Source: Paulownia fortunei
Taxonomy: Eukaryota; Streptophyta; Magnoliopsida; Lamiales; Paulowniaceae
Length of the DNA: 64,000 bases
NCBI GenBank assembly: GCA_019321725.1
Contig: CM033122.1
Coordinates: 1-64,000, forward strand
Reading direction: 5' to 3'
A program made the position numbers and the translations under genes. Below, piece by piece: positions 1 to 12,010 of the stretch; position 1 is the stretch's first letter; each line of letters begins with the position of its first letter. The notes beneath the pieces are model-generated. The model was not told where the DNA came from and did not search any database. It worked only from the letters and a program-made list of their open reading frames with translations.

Positions 1-3000
1 CACCAAAATTAACACAGGAAATTAAGCAGCATATACAACAGAGAGTACGTTAAGGTAAATCACTACAATTAATTGTGATGGATGATGATGATAATGCATG
101 ATTTGCATGGGGCGTTTTTTTATTTATTTAGCACCATATCAGATTAAGGCGACTCAACTGTAAACACAATATTAGAAGGGGTGTAAGAGAGAGAGATAGA
201 GAGACCGATACTGGATTAGGCCTGGAGTGGAACCCAACATTCTCTTCATTTACTTTAATGGACTTTTTGCATTTTTGTGTCCAAAATCAGTCAATGCCCA
301 ACAACTCCAAAGAGCTTAATTTGATGGTGACAGAGATATATACATACATATAGATAGATAGATATATGTTGGCTGTAGCTTTTTTTGTCCATAATTGGAT
401 CAAGGTCAAGTTCGCCTTTATGTGTTGTGTTCTCATATTTGATGTTTTTGTTTGTGTCGTGGAAGGCCCAATTAATCATACTAACATTGATCCCATTCCT
501 TTTTGCCCCTTATCTTTTGTACATAAGTAACCGTAATCTAACACATCCAGTAATTTGACCTTTGGAGTTTGTAATCTTATTTTTTTATAAAAAAAAAAAA
601 AAAAAACAAGGAAAATTCCTTTTCACTTCTAGGTTTGGAGTTTTGTAGTTGGGCGATCGTGCTACAAATTGAAATGAAGCCGGTCCCCAACAATTGACAT
701 TACTAATTTATTATAATAAAGCTTAGCCGGTGAATTTCTTTTTGTTTGGTTTTCTCTTTTCTGTGTATTTTTGGTATTTGAGAGGTTAAAATTCAAATAA
801 ATAGTCACAAAGTATTATTGATTTAGGTAAAATATGGAATCTCGACTAAAAAAACAAGTACCTATTAAGAAAAAGTGAGTTTTATATTTGAATATGAATT
901 AATGTGATTTAGAGTCGAATTGTTCCTAGATCACGGGTCGAGTAAGACTTCGATTTGATTTCTCAAATTTTATAATATGGGTCGACTTACAATCATAAAT
1001 ATATTAAACTCGTCTGGACATCCAACCAAAATCTTCCAATACTTATAGTTATTAAAGAAATTAAAAAAGTCGGTACAAACAATTAAAATTAGAAAAATCA
1101 AGATGTGAATAAACTTTAACACCACTTTGTAAGGATACCTATAGTAGTGGACAGATAAATAACACGTGTCATCATCCTGATCAAAGGATCCAAGGCGGAG
1201 CAATTGGGTCAAGCCCTGAACTCGACCGGCTCCGATTTTGTATTGGTGGGTTGTAGTGCGCATAAATAGAATTTTTGAACAGGAGCAGGAGCTGGTAACC
1301 ACATACAGATCAAAAAGGAAAGAAGAAGCAGCTGTTAGCCTGTTGTTAGCTGTGATTTTTGATATTAATTTATCGATCAGCATGGATATCATATCCCCTG
1401 AAATTAAGGGGAATTATTAATTTCACAGCATCCTAATTGCGATATATATGCGGGCATTAATTATGGTGTTCAAATCACATCACATAGATATTCACATGAC
1501 TATCTATTAATGTTTGAGCGACGATTCTGTTGGGTTTAAACCATCTTAATTAGTGGGTGTAATTAGTTTTCGTGTTGGCAATGGTAATGATGAAATTTGG
1601 GTTTTGGTGGTAAGAGTTGAAACTTTGGAGCAGGTGCTTGCAGGGACAATATCCCATGCAATGCGGGATAAAATAGTTAATTAGGACAAAAGAATATATA
1701 TATATATATATAATACTCCATCAATTAATTTTTTTACTTTACGGTGATTGTGAATCATATGCATGCAAACAATTAGCTGTTTAATTAGTTAAAACCGCGT
1801 TTAATTATGAGACTAAACCATATATTTGTTGCATTTCGATATTTAAGGTGTGTCCAGTTAAATTTCATTGCCATTGACGCGTTTGGCTGATCGATTAACA
1901 AGGAGGAAAGCAACCCCAAAAACCTTTTGACTCGAGTTCTTGTCCGCTCTAATTCATCACTACGTATACCTAGCTAGCTCCTCCTACTCCTAGCTAGTGT
2001 AGTTGTATACATATGATCGTATACCTAGCAAGTAACAGCCAGCCATATATATATGGGTTTATATGTATGTTTCCATTAATAGAAACCGTATGTGAAAAGA
2101 ACCTTCACCTTTGTAGATCCCAATTCCCATTACTAACCAGGTACAAATCAAAATAAATGCATCCAAAATCCTCCATTAATTTTGTTGACAATGAAAGATG
2201 CATGCATGCATGCATGATCCCACCTTATTCTTGTTAATTCCCACCAACCCCCATTCCGCTTTATAATTATTGCATCATCATCATACTGCATCCCAATTCC
2301 CACCCTATAGGCTAGGATGTGTATGTCAGATATTATCATATCAACTTTTCTTTTCCAATATTTTCTGCTGCCTTTTTTTTTTTCCTCGTTTTGTGTTGTT
2401 TGGTTGATTCTATTTTTTGTTGATTATCAGCGGATGTGTAAATGTTTATATTTATGTATCTATCTCTTGCAGTTGAAGATTGTTTTAACATTGAAAGGAG
2501 TCGTCATGATTAAATCATGTACGCAAGCAAGCTCTTGAACATATTTGTTTATTAATTCAATTTCAAATTAGTGGTAGTTGGGAATCAAAAATTTTGAACA
2601 GGTCATGCATGATATGCAGTCACATGAGAAGAATCTATAGGACAGTGACTTAAGATTTTGTAAATTAAAGGGAAAAAAACAAGAAGAAGAAGATTGAGAT
2701 TTTAGTGCAGCAACAAAAGATATTATTTTGCTACTCGGATAGATAATGATGGTGAGCATGTGAAATGAATTTGGCCAGGTTTCGAAAAAATGTTTGAGCT
2801 GTTTATTCAATAATCATGCATGTAGTGTATGTAATTAAGCCAACTGGAACTGGTGATAAATATAAAGATACAAAAGAGACAGTACATGTATATATACTAT
2901 AAGGGAAGAAGGTCAAGACAAGTAGGAAGTGGGACCCAACCCCAGGCCCTCTGCTCATCAAAATTCAAAAATGCTCGACAGAAAGCCAAAGAAAAAAACA

Positions 3001-3124
3001 CAGCACTTTTACTTGCCTCACCCTCTCAACAAAATTACCCTTTCCTCTATATGTATATGTACATATATATATATATATATATATGTATCCACATGTTGGC
3101 ATTTGCCACAACAACATTACATTT
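1..3124. other. Intergenic region, no gene seen
   Basis: AT-rich DNA upstream of the ERF gene. Only short open frames occur and none resembles a known protein. It holds simple repeats, including a GATA-like run near 350-365, an (AT)n run near 1695-1711, a poly-A tract near 590-606 and an ATGC-type palindromic run near 2199-2215. The last one to two kilobases presumably contain the promoter of the ERF gene; I saw no other clear regulatory site. Confidence 0.6.
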
Positions 3125-3129
3125 GCCCA

Positions 3130-3136
3130 TATATAC
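3130..3136 (+). promoter_or_regulatory. Candidate TATA box of the ERF003-like gene
   Basis: The motif TATATAC lies about 55-60 bases before the ATG at 3191. This would give a short 5' leader. Other (AT)n runs lie just upstream (near 3063-3084), so the choice is tentative. Confidence 0.35.
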
Positions 3137-3190
3137 ATCGTTATCTACCGTTCATCGTTGACAGTAGGGTGCAGGTAGCTTTTGCTAAGA

Positions 3191-3870
3191 ATGGCAAGAC
3201 CCCAACAACGATACAGAGGTGTTCGTCAAAGGCATTGGGGCTCATGGGTCTCCGAAATTCGCCATCCTTTACTGTAAGTACGTTACTCTTGGCTTAATTA
3301 GTTAATCACACACATGCACAACCAACAAAAATTTCAGAATTAATAATTTATATACTTAGATGATGAGACAAAGTGAGAGAATGCAGGAAGACAAGAATAT
3401 GGTTGGGGACATTTGAGACAGCAGAAGACGCAGCGAGAGCGTACGATGAAGCAGCAAGGCTAATGTGTGGTCCCAGGGCCAGAACTAATTTTGCATACAA
3501 CCCCAATTGTGTGCCTAATCACTGCTCCAACCTTCTCTCACCCGCCCTCACTGCCAAATTGCACAAGTGCTACATCCAGGCTTCACGTCACTTGATTACT
3601 AAACAAGACCATCACTACTACGCCGAAACACCAGTAGCACTGCCACCTCATCATCATCCCACGACCGCCGAAAATGCTGCTCCTGCTCCTGCTTCTACTC
3701 ATGAAACCAATTATTTACCTGCAGTGGTGGTGGGTGTGGGTGTGGGTGTTAATAATCCTCATGAACAATTCCTGATCCCACTCCAGGAAGACCATACTGA
3801 GCAAATGATCCAAGAACTCCTCCATTATGGCTCCATTGAGCTATGCTCTTCCCAGGCAGACCAGCACTAA
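3191..3870 (+). CDS. ERF003: AP2/ERF transcription factor, ERF003-like
   Basis: Nuclear DNA-binding transcription factor of the ERF family, in the group next to the SHINE/WIN1 cuticle regulators. Exons are 3191-3273 and 3387-3870, with a GT-AG intron of 113 bases, giving 188 residues. The ATG sits in a good context (AAGAATGGC). One AP2 domain covers residues 7-64: the YRG element begins [20 protein letters not shown] and the RAYD element includes [19 protein letters not shown]. The intron falls inside the domain, as is usual for this clade. The C-terminus carries an acidic conserved tail ([19 protein letters not shown]) that, from memory, matches Arabidopsis ERF003 (At5g25190) closely. The middle is His-, Pro- and Ala-rich and poorly conserved. 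Family knowledge suggests roles in cuticle or stress responses; the exact role here is inference. Confidence 0.93.
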
Positions 3871-6800
3871 GCTGGCTAGCTAGCTAGCTAGCATTGCATG
3901 CAGTATTATCATGAGTAGTATACACATCAATGACCATATATATATATATATATGGATGGAGGTCTCACCCGCCCCATTTCCTCCTAGTTATTCAACTCAT
4001 GATTTTTCTAGCTACTTGCTCCTCAAATCCCTACTTAAGTTCTCTAGAAAGCTCTTCTATTTAATTTAATTAATTATTAGGTCTCCTCTTCTCTAGTCCC
4101 AGAATTCTCTTCTTAAGTGAACCCACCCCTTTTTATGAGGATCAACTCATGATGTAAATTAAAGTCTTTGTACCATGCATGTTGCTGTGTTAGAATTCTC
4201 CCACCAATTTTACTAAATTAGATACTGACCTCTTATTATTGATGTCTTTATTTTTGTTGTTGTGTATGGAGTATTAATTATTTCTATTTGTCTAGGTGTT
4301 GGACCGCCAATCACGGACTATCATAGTTCAACACTATAAACACAACAAATAAAAGTTGGTGTGCCCAAAATAAAAGTACTGAAATTAATGGAATAGCGCG
4401 GGGGAATGGATATATATATATATATATATATGCATTAGCAATTAGCAGGCTCAGCAGAGGATGATTGTTTCGTTTGGAATAAACCACCTGAATGACGTTC
4501 TCTTTGATTTAAACTAGTCTGTTTAGATCCCTTTGTCATATCAATATTTAAAAAGAAACATATTAAAAGATGATGAAAAATTTGTCATCCATGCATTGAA
4601 GATCTAGAATTGCAAGACTCAAGCTCGAGCCCAAATATAGATGTTAGCTCTTTCTTTTTAATATTAAAAAATAATGATAAATACGCTTTAATCCTATTAA
4701 GGTGGAAGTGATTTTGTTGAGAAATCAAGCGAGTTCATATAATCACACCACCATTTTGTTTAGGTTTAAAATCTTAAAGCTATATATGATATATCAGTCT
4801 CATTGGTTTGTGTTGAAGTTTTTTGATTTGGAAAAAGAGTCTTAATATTCATGAGGGCATGCCACTGAGTTACCATGCACATTTTGGGGAAACCAAAGAA
4901 TACACTCACATGCACTAATCCATGCTGATGATTAAATGAACTTGTTGCATTATGAACTACCTTGGGGACTGAATTTCTTAAAGGAGGAGGATGCATGTTT
5001 CCAATGAAGCAGAAAAATAAATTAATTTGAATATATATATATATATATATATAGAAAAGGTTGTCTTAATTTTATTTACGACAAGAGCAAAAGTGTAAGT
5101 TTGATCACAGTGATGATAAGCAATAATGGTGTGCATAGAGAGAGGCTCGTGATCAGGAAGTTAAATGGTGGAGAAGTGAGGATTACTAGAGATTTACATA
5201 CATAATAAAGTATGTATGTATATGCACATAGTTATATTTTGTTAGTAGTGCTGATGCAATAAGGCTCTCAAAAAAACACAAAAGGCCTTTTGTTTTAGAT
5301 AAATAATAAAGAAGCGGTGGCCAGGCTGGGGTTGGTGGCCTACTACTCATCATAACTCATGAGAAAAGCCACAACATGCGCCAGCGCCACTACTTTGGAG
5401 CTGGAACCTATCTTACCCATTTCTCGTTCAAACATATATATTGAGCCCTAATTTGAATTAATGTCCCCCTATATTTATATATACACACACACACACACAT
5501 ATGCGACAATAATTAATCCTCCACATGTGCTTCCCAAACCTATATAAACCACCAGCTACCGTTTAATTTCACCTTAAAAAACTTAATTTACTAGTTATTA
5601 AATTACACGACAAGTTTAGATCATTAATGGACTTGAGATCTGTCCAACTACTTGTTAGCTCCTGCAGTTCTTGGGCCTTGATTCAAGTATCACAATTTGA
5701 GCCCCTTCTCCCATTCATTCTCTGCATATAAATGAAATCAACATAAAAAGTTTACTTTAATATGAATGACTTTTCAGAATTTGCAAAAAATAAAATCAGG
5801 GGAAATTAGATATATTTTTAATTTCAATAGTTTATTATTTTGATCAAAGCTAAGCCTAAGGAAAGTTGAGCACATGGTGGGCCAGTCTTGTCTTAGCTGT
5901 GAGCGTGACTTTGTTTTGTCTTGGCAAAAAAGTGAGAAAAAAAGAAACAAAAAAAAACCCCACCCAAGTGAATATTCTCCATCAGGCGCTTCTTTAATTA
6001 ATTCGTTTGAAAATTAATATTAATTGAATCTACGTGACAACAACACCGAGACATGTTGAGTTTCCGTTGGAATTACATACGGGGCATCAACAAGCAATAA
6101 TTCAGCTATTAAATTTCAAAGTTTTGATGTAGTCAAAGTAAAATTGGCTTGGATTAGGGTGCACATGGTTCGATTTTTATGGTTTTTTTTAATTAAAATT
6201 TGTATCATATCAATTATTGTGTTTTTCAGAAGTTTAAAACTAAAATCAACTTTCTAATACTGATATAATTATATTCAGTACTGGTCCGATTCCATATGGT
6301 TTTGCGGTTTATACATATATATTATTTATCTCTATTTTATTTTATTTTAGTGTACTATTAAATTTTTTTCATTTGAAACATAAATTTTGGATACCAATAA
6401 TCAACATGTTACTTCCATGTACTGTAGTAATTGTTAATTATGTACAGAAGATACAAAAGGGAATATAATTTAGAACAAAAGTTCAATTTTCTAATATATA
6501 TCTTTTCTAATATATATCTGGCTTGTATCTACAGCAAAACCAACTCCAAGAACGTTATATTAATCCCTAAACTTTCTGATAATAGTTGATAAATTTGGAA
6601 AACAAGCCTTAAACCAAAAAAAGAATGTTTAATAAACAAATTAATTTAGATAATTTAGGTTGGCCTTTCACTAGCTTCATACAATGGTTTTCTCAAATTC
6701 TAATCCCAAATCTTTTACAAGTTTTAAATTAAAATATTTAATAAATTAATCATAAAAACTTATTAAATTATGTTTACCTAAATATATATTCTATAGGATT

Positions 6801-9379
6801 CATATCAACAAAGAGTTGCCCACTTTTAAGAACTAATTACTCTATCTACTAGTTGATTAACCGATTGAAAAATGAAGCAAATTAAATAAATGAAAAACTT
6901 TATTACATCCTAATTAAAAATGAAAAAAGAAAAAGAAAAATTAGACAACTTAACAATAAATATGTTGTAGAACTAGGTAATTAGTAAACTTACGATGGTG
7001 AAGTAAGATAAAGGAAGGGAAAATAAAAATATAATCTCAATAGTTACACTAAAGGATTGTTAATTTAAAAAAAAAAAGAGAGAATGGAATTGTGAATTAA
7101 TGGCTTAATGATTTATGACTTAGAGGGTTGGACTAGTTTAGCATAAGGTTTGTAAAGACTAATAGGTTGGAACTTGGCAAGTAGTACAAAAAAAAATATA
7201 TAGTAAATGAAATTTATATAGAACTGTGTATATTAAAGATATGATCGGTCCACTATAGTATTTTATTGGTATCATATTCAAAGAGTCGAAATCAGACGAA
7301 AATTTTAGGTACAATAATTATTAGTACCAAAATCTTTATTTTTAAGAAAAAAAAAACCTTAAACCATACAATACGTTATGGTACGATTTTAAAAACTATG
7401 AACACCACAGACCACATCCCAAGCTTGGAATGTATACATGTATAATGTACAAGACAAAATAAATTTGTTAGAAAATATAACTGCTTGTTCTCATTGAGAA
7501 GTTATGCATGTTAATTCTTGAAAAAAAAATTCTGGTTGGCCTCTTTTGAATATAAATCTAGTCTAATGGAGAGTACTTCTATTTATATTCCATTAAATTA
7601 ACATCTCTATATGTTATAATTAATGTGAATTATATTAGGAAAATCCTGCACGTGCAATGCGTTAATTATATTTTTGTTGACTGCGTAATATTATTGATAG
7701 TTTTTTATTCAATTACACACACATATATATTCAGAAAATTGAAAAAATAAACAATTTATTATTTCAAAATTGAAATGAAGTTCAGATTAATAAATAACCA
7801 GCTAGTATTAATTGGATTTATATATGTCAGGTGAACATAAGTCAAAGTCTTCTTCTTTGGGATGCATCCATTTATACTTTGAATTCGCACATGATGGCTT
7901 GTCACTTGACCGACTTCCACCCCTTTTACCTGGTCTTGTACCAGCTTCTACTTTTCTTTTCTTGTTGCCTTATTATACTTTGTTTGAACCTTGAATTTTG
8001 TGTAATTTTCTTTTCACGCTAAAATTCAAAGTTTTTTAAATTGATTACTATAATTAGCAGCATTTAAGGTGTGATATGGACGAAAATTCGTTCTGGAAAT
8101 AAGAATGTTAATTCTACTAATTCATGGGAGTCGAGTTCGGTGAGTCTCCCAACTAAACCACTTAGATAATATGAAAATCATTGAGCTAGAATTGAGAGAA
8201 TTATAGATAATATATATTTTTATCGCCGTTAAAATGAAAAAAAATATATATTTATATTTGAGAGTAAGGTAATATATGCTCTCAAATGATGTAAAATTGC
8301 AATGGTGAGCTGCATTACACTTATTGTGTACGTATCCCAAAACCTAATTTGGTAATCCACTCATTTTATCTAATTCGTCTATATTAATTATTTTAATAAT
8401 TCAAGAAATAAATTACACTCACCCTTAGTGGATAATTTGGGCTCGTCAACCAATCATGTTGAGTTAATATTTAATTAATTATACATAGATATCATTTAAG
8501 AAGTTCGCATGTACGTGGACTTGTGTGAGAGTGTTTTACATAAAATTTACAAGCCATACCTATTTTGTTGAAAAGACTTATGAGAATATGAGTTAATTAA
8601 ATGGATTTTTTGAATAGATAATGGTGAGTATCGAGTTTACAATATCAAATAATTTTTTTTTTTTTTGAATGACTTAATATCTACGTATAAAATAAAGATT
8701 AGAAGTGCTGCATTTGGATCGAGCGGAATTTAGATAGGAATAAAGTATCTTAACCTTTATTTCAATACTTGAGTCCGAGATTCCCATTATAACTAAGGTC
8801 AATAATAAGTGTGCATCCGCGACCAATTCTACCTTCAATTAATTATAAACTTCAATTCAATAGCCAAAGGAATCATTTTAGCCTGACATTGAATAGTTGG
8901 ACCCAATAAATTTAGCCTAATGTTATTTTGGCCAATCTAGATAATATCAAAAAAATATTATGCAAGTTATAAGAAAAAAATCCAATATTTTTGGCGCAAA
9001 AAGGTTGTAAATTGTATGCCATGTTAGTACTTGAATATTTATAAATATATAAAAAAACATGCCGTGTTGGTTAAAGAGAGAGCTTTTGATACATAATAAT
9101 ACATAAATATGGTTAAAATTTTCTAAAGTTGGCTATTATTATATTATGCAACAAAAATGTAAAATGGGGTTCTTTTGTGGCAAATAATTAAATATAATCA
9201 TTAGTATTAATGAGAGTTTGAGGACGAAGCAGCAGGAAGACGAGGAGTCTAATTGTACAAGAAGGATGAAAATTTTAATAGGATCATTTGGAGCAGTGTT
9301 TGTATTTTCAATTTTTCATTTTCAAATGCCCCTTTTCCCAACCACCCCCCTTTTTGGCTTTTGGAAAAAACTGTACAAC
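3871..9379. other. Intergenic region, no gene seen
   Basis: About 5.5 kb of AT-rich DNA between the ERF and DUF868 genes. Open frames are short and without recognisable motifs. It contains many (AT)n runs (near 3939-3954, 4409-4432, 5031-5053), an (AC)n run near 5484-5500 and poly-A or poly-T tracts. A slightly GC-richer patch at about 5310-5420 and a TATATAAACC motif near 5541 could mark a small non-coding transcript, but I have no further support for one. Confidence 0.55.
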
Positions 9380-9387
9380 TATAAAAG
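9380..9387 (+). promoter_or_regulatory. Candidate TATA box of the DUF868 gene
   Basis: TATAAAAG lies 106-113 bases before the ATG at 9493. The intervening leader contains an (AT)n run at about 9467-9484. Spacing fits a plant core promoter with a roughly 80-base 5' leader. Confidence 0.5.
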
Positions 9388-9492
9388 CCCCAATCCTCTG
9401 CCCCATTTATCTCTTCATCAACAATTTCTTGTTAATTACGGCCTTTACACACACCCACACGCACATAAATATATATATATATATACACTTAA

Positions 9493-10598
9493 ATGTCAAA
9501 TCACCACCGCTCTTCCCCCTTCCCCTCATGCTTCCGCCCCTCCCCCGCCGACAACCACCGCCCCTCCCCCACCACCAACCCCAATTTGACCACCTGCCTC
9601 TACAACACCGATGTAGGTCTCTTTGCCATTTCCTGGTCCAACAGCCTCTTCGGCCGCTCCCTCCACCTCCACCACAATCACCACTACTCCTTCCACCTCC
9701 ACATGAGAACCTTTCCTGGAACTACAAAAAACAAGGATCCAAGAAACTTAATCTCATCACCATAAACAAAGCTGCACGAATATTTTGGGATTTCTCCCGG
9801 GCCAAATACGGATCCGGTCCCGAACCCCTATCTGGGTTCTATGTTGCGGTAGTCATAGACGGCGAATTTGTCCTCCTGGTCGGCGACTCTCCTAAAGAAG
9901 CTTACTCAAGAACGGGTGCAACGCAGAAAAGGCAGCAAGCGCCCATGGTTTTGAGGAGAGAACATGTTTATGGGACCAAGCTGTACTCCACAAAAGTCAA
10001 GATCGGAGGCCACGAAAGAAACATATCCATCGACTGTAGACTCGGCGAGGATCCAAGGTTGTACTTTAGCATCGACAGCAAAAGGGTTTTACAAATAAAG
10101 CATCTAAAGTGGAAGTTCAGAGGCAACGAGAGCATTGAAATTGATGGAACCTACGTGCAGGTATCATGGGATGTTTACAATTGGTTGTTTAATGAACATA
10201 ATCGGGATGAAGATGGATATGCATTGTTCATGTTCACTATATTCCACCAGAAACATTCAGGTTTTGAACAGGAAGATGACTGCTGTAGCAACCGGAACAT
10301 AAAGAGTAATAACATCAATGGCTTGTTGCCGTGGTCTCCATTTCATCACCAACCGCAGTCTTTTGGATCCGGATTCGGATTTGAAGAGAAAAAAATGAAG
10401 AAGAAGAAGAAGAAGGGAGGGGCGGGTTTGCTGATGAGGTCGGGAAGAAGCTCCTCTTCCTCTTCTCTGTCTTCCGCAAATTCTTGCAGTAGTTGCGCTA
10501 GTTCCGTGATGGAATGGGCAAACAGTGAAGATGATGAATTCATGAGCCTCCCTTATTCTGGATTCTCCTTGCTGGTCTATGCTTGGAAGTCCGAATAG
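9493..10598 (+). pseudogene. DUF868 family protein gene with a 1-base frameshift
   Basis: Plant-specific DUF868 protein of unknown biochemical role. Homologues are intronless and about 300-370 residues long. The start at 9493 gives a family-like N-terminus with FPSCF, then TTCLYNTDVGLFAISWS and a His-rich FHLHM segment. At 9712-9715 this frame leaves the family pattern and soon stops (9763-9765). The rest of the domain continues in the next frame from about 9714 to the stop at 10598: SWNYKKQGSKK, WDFSRAKYGSGPEPLSGFYV, LLVGDSPKEAY, LKWKFRGNESIEIDG, and the C-terminal VMEW and GFSLLVYAWKS motifs. The break fits loss of one T from a short T run. Both halves look otherwise intact, so this is either an assembly or sequencing error or a very recent mutation. 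A Lys-rich run and a Ser-rich run precede the C-terminus. Marked as a pseudogene only because of the break. Confidence 0.8.
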
Positions 10599-11219
10599 CT
10601 CATCCAACTCAACATTAATTCTTAATTATCATGATCATGTTTTTTTTTTTTTTTTCAAAACCTATATTTAATTTATGAGGTTCTTAATTATCTTTTCCTC
10701 TTTTCAATACTTTTTAGTATTAGGAAGGCTAACCCATCGACATACATATTGAAACTAAAGCAAATGTACAATTAATTTTAAGAATGCGTGTCATTTTATG
10801 GTGTAGATTTTTTAACTATACATATCGTTTCTTTTTTCCATTAAAATTGAACAAATTAATGTGAGGTTTTTTCAAATTTAATTTTGTCAATGTGTGTATA
10901 AACTATATATAGAGGTTGTTTTGTCGTGTATGATTCTGTATAAATATATGTTTAGTTGTCATCCTGATTCAAGCAAACAAATTAAAAGTGGTATATATAT
11001 ATATATGCAAATTAACAATGATGATGGATAAGATCGATTGTGAGATTTAATTTGTTCCGACTTTCAAATTCTAGCTAATTGTAAACCTAAGTAACATGGG
11101 TAAGAAATTGAGTAGGTTGCATTAGAATCTCCCCACTTAATCCATTCAGTGTTATAACTTTTTTTTTATTTTTTTTATTTTCGAGGTTGTAGTAATAGGG
11201 AAGAGAGTTTGAGGCAATG

Positions 11220-11330
11220 CTTCTATTTATTTTGGGATGTTTTGAAAGGAATATTTTGGGGAAATGTGTATGGGGAAAAATATATTGAGAAATGTGAAGT
11301 ATGTTGTTTTTTTATTTTAGGAGTGTGATT
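11220..11330 (+). repeat. Diverged copy of a dispersed repeat
   Basis: The stretch with TTATTTTGGGATG, TTTTGGGGAAATGTGTATGG and AATATATTGAGAAATGTG aligns by eye to the reverse complement of about 53258-53410, which has TTGGGGAGAACGTATTGG and AATATATTGAAAATGTG in the same order. The match is diverged. It is probably a MITE-like family, but ends and target duplications were not resolved. Confidence 0.35.
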
Positions 11331-11668
11331 TTTAGTAAAAATTAGAATATTTTGAAAATATTTTTGCAAAGAGAAAATATGTTTTGAAGGAAAAATACTT
11401 TTAAATATTTAATTTTATTTGAAGAAATGAAAATGATGGATGAAAAACAACTTTTTTACTTATCATCAAATCTACATATTCCGTTATATATAATAAACAT
11501 CTCATGTGGAGCTATTATTACTGATTAATCGTTAAAGTACCTATTACTCGTTACTTTAGCTAGTTTACAACATGAATGAATGAAGTGTGCAATATAATGC
11601 ATAGATAATATGATTAGTAAAGTTGTCGTACATGTGCTTTAATTTGTGTGATAGTGGAAAGAAGACTG

Positions 11669-11698
11669 GGCATGGCATGGCATGGCATGGCATGGCAT
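11669..11698 (+). repeat. GGCAT pentanucleotide microsatellite, six copies
   Basis: Six uninterrupted head-to-tail copies of GGCAT. No gene is near, and it is likely a length-variable microsatellite. Confidence 0.9.
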
Positions 11699-11977
11699 GA
11701 GTTGTTTGATTATGATTGCAACAACTGATATCATATGGATGTGTGATGGGTGTGAGATTCCAAACTCAGCTCCTCTATAATATAATAATGCATACATACA
11801 TACATACATATATATGTGGAAGACAGACAGAATAGAGATGAGTTTTGGGCATGTGAGGGTGGGTCTCCTTTTGGGGTTGGGTTGTTTTATTTGTGTACGT
11901 AATTCATGTATACAGCTCATACTTAAAATTTCTTTTGTTAATAATGATGCTTTTAATTTACGTGGTCAGAAATTCAT

Positions 11978-12010
11978 CATTCCCATTCCCATTCCCATTC
12001 CCATTCCCAT
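11978..12010 (+). repeat. CATTCC hexanucleotide microsatellite, 5.5 copies
   Basis: Five perfect CATTCC units followed by CAT. It lies about 280 bases from the GGCAT array in the same gene-free region. Confidence 0.9.

Noticed and set aside
2853..3297. Two open frames just upstream of and overlapping exon 1 of the ERF gene
   Set aside because: Low-complexity translation of (AT)n and leader sequence; the AP2 frame is the one starting at 3191.
5310..5720. Possible small transcript or microRNA gene (GC-richer patch, TATATAAA, 34-codon frame at 5628)
   Set aside because: No known microRNA sequence or hairpin recognised; the frame is short and unconserved as far as I can tell.
9288..9713. Long frame whose N-terminal part (Pro-, Leu- and His-rich) runs into the DUF868 domain
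   Set aside because: The Pro-rich part is the out-of-frame reading of the true N-terminus. Family motifs up to about 9714 are in the frame starting at 9493.
10257..10607. Minus-strand open frames across the DUF868 C-terminus
   Set aside because: Shadows of the real gene, produced by its Ser- and Lys-rich repeats.
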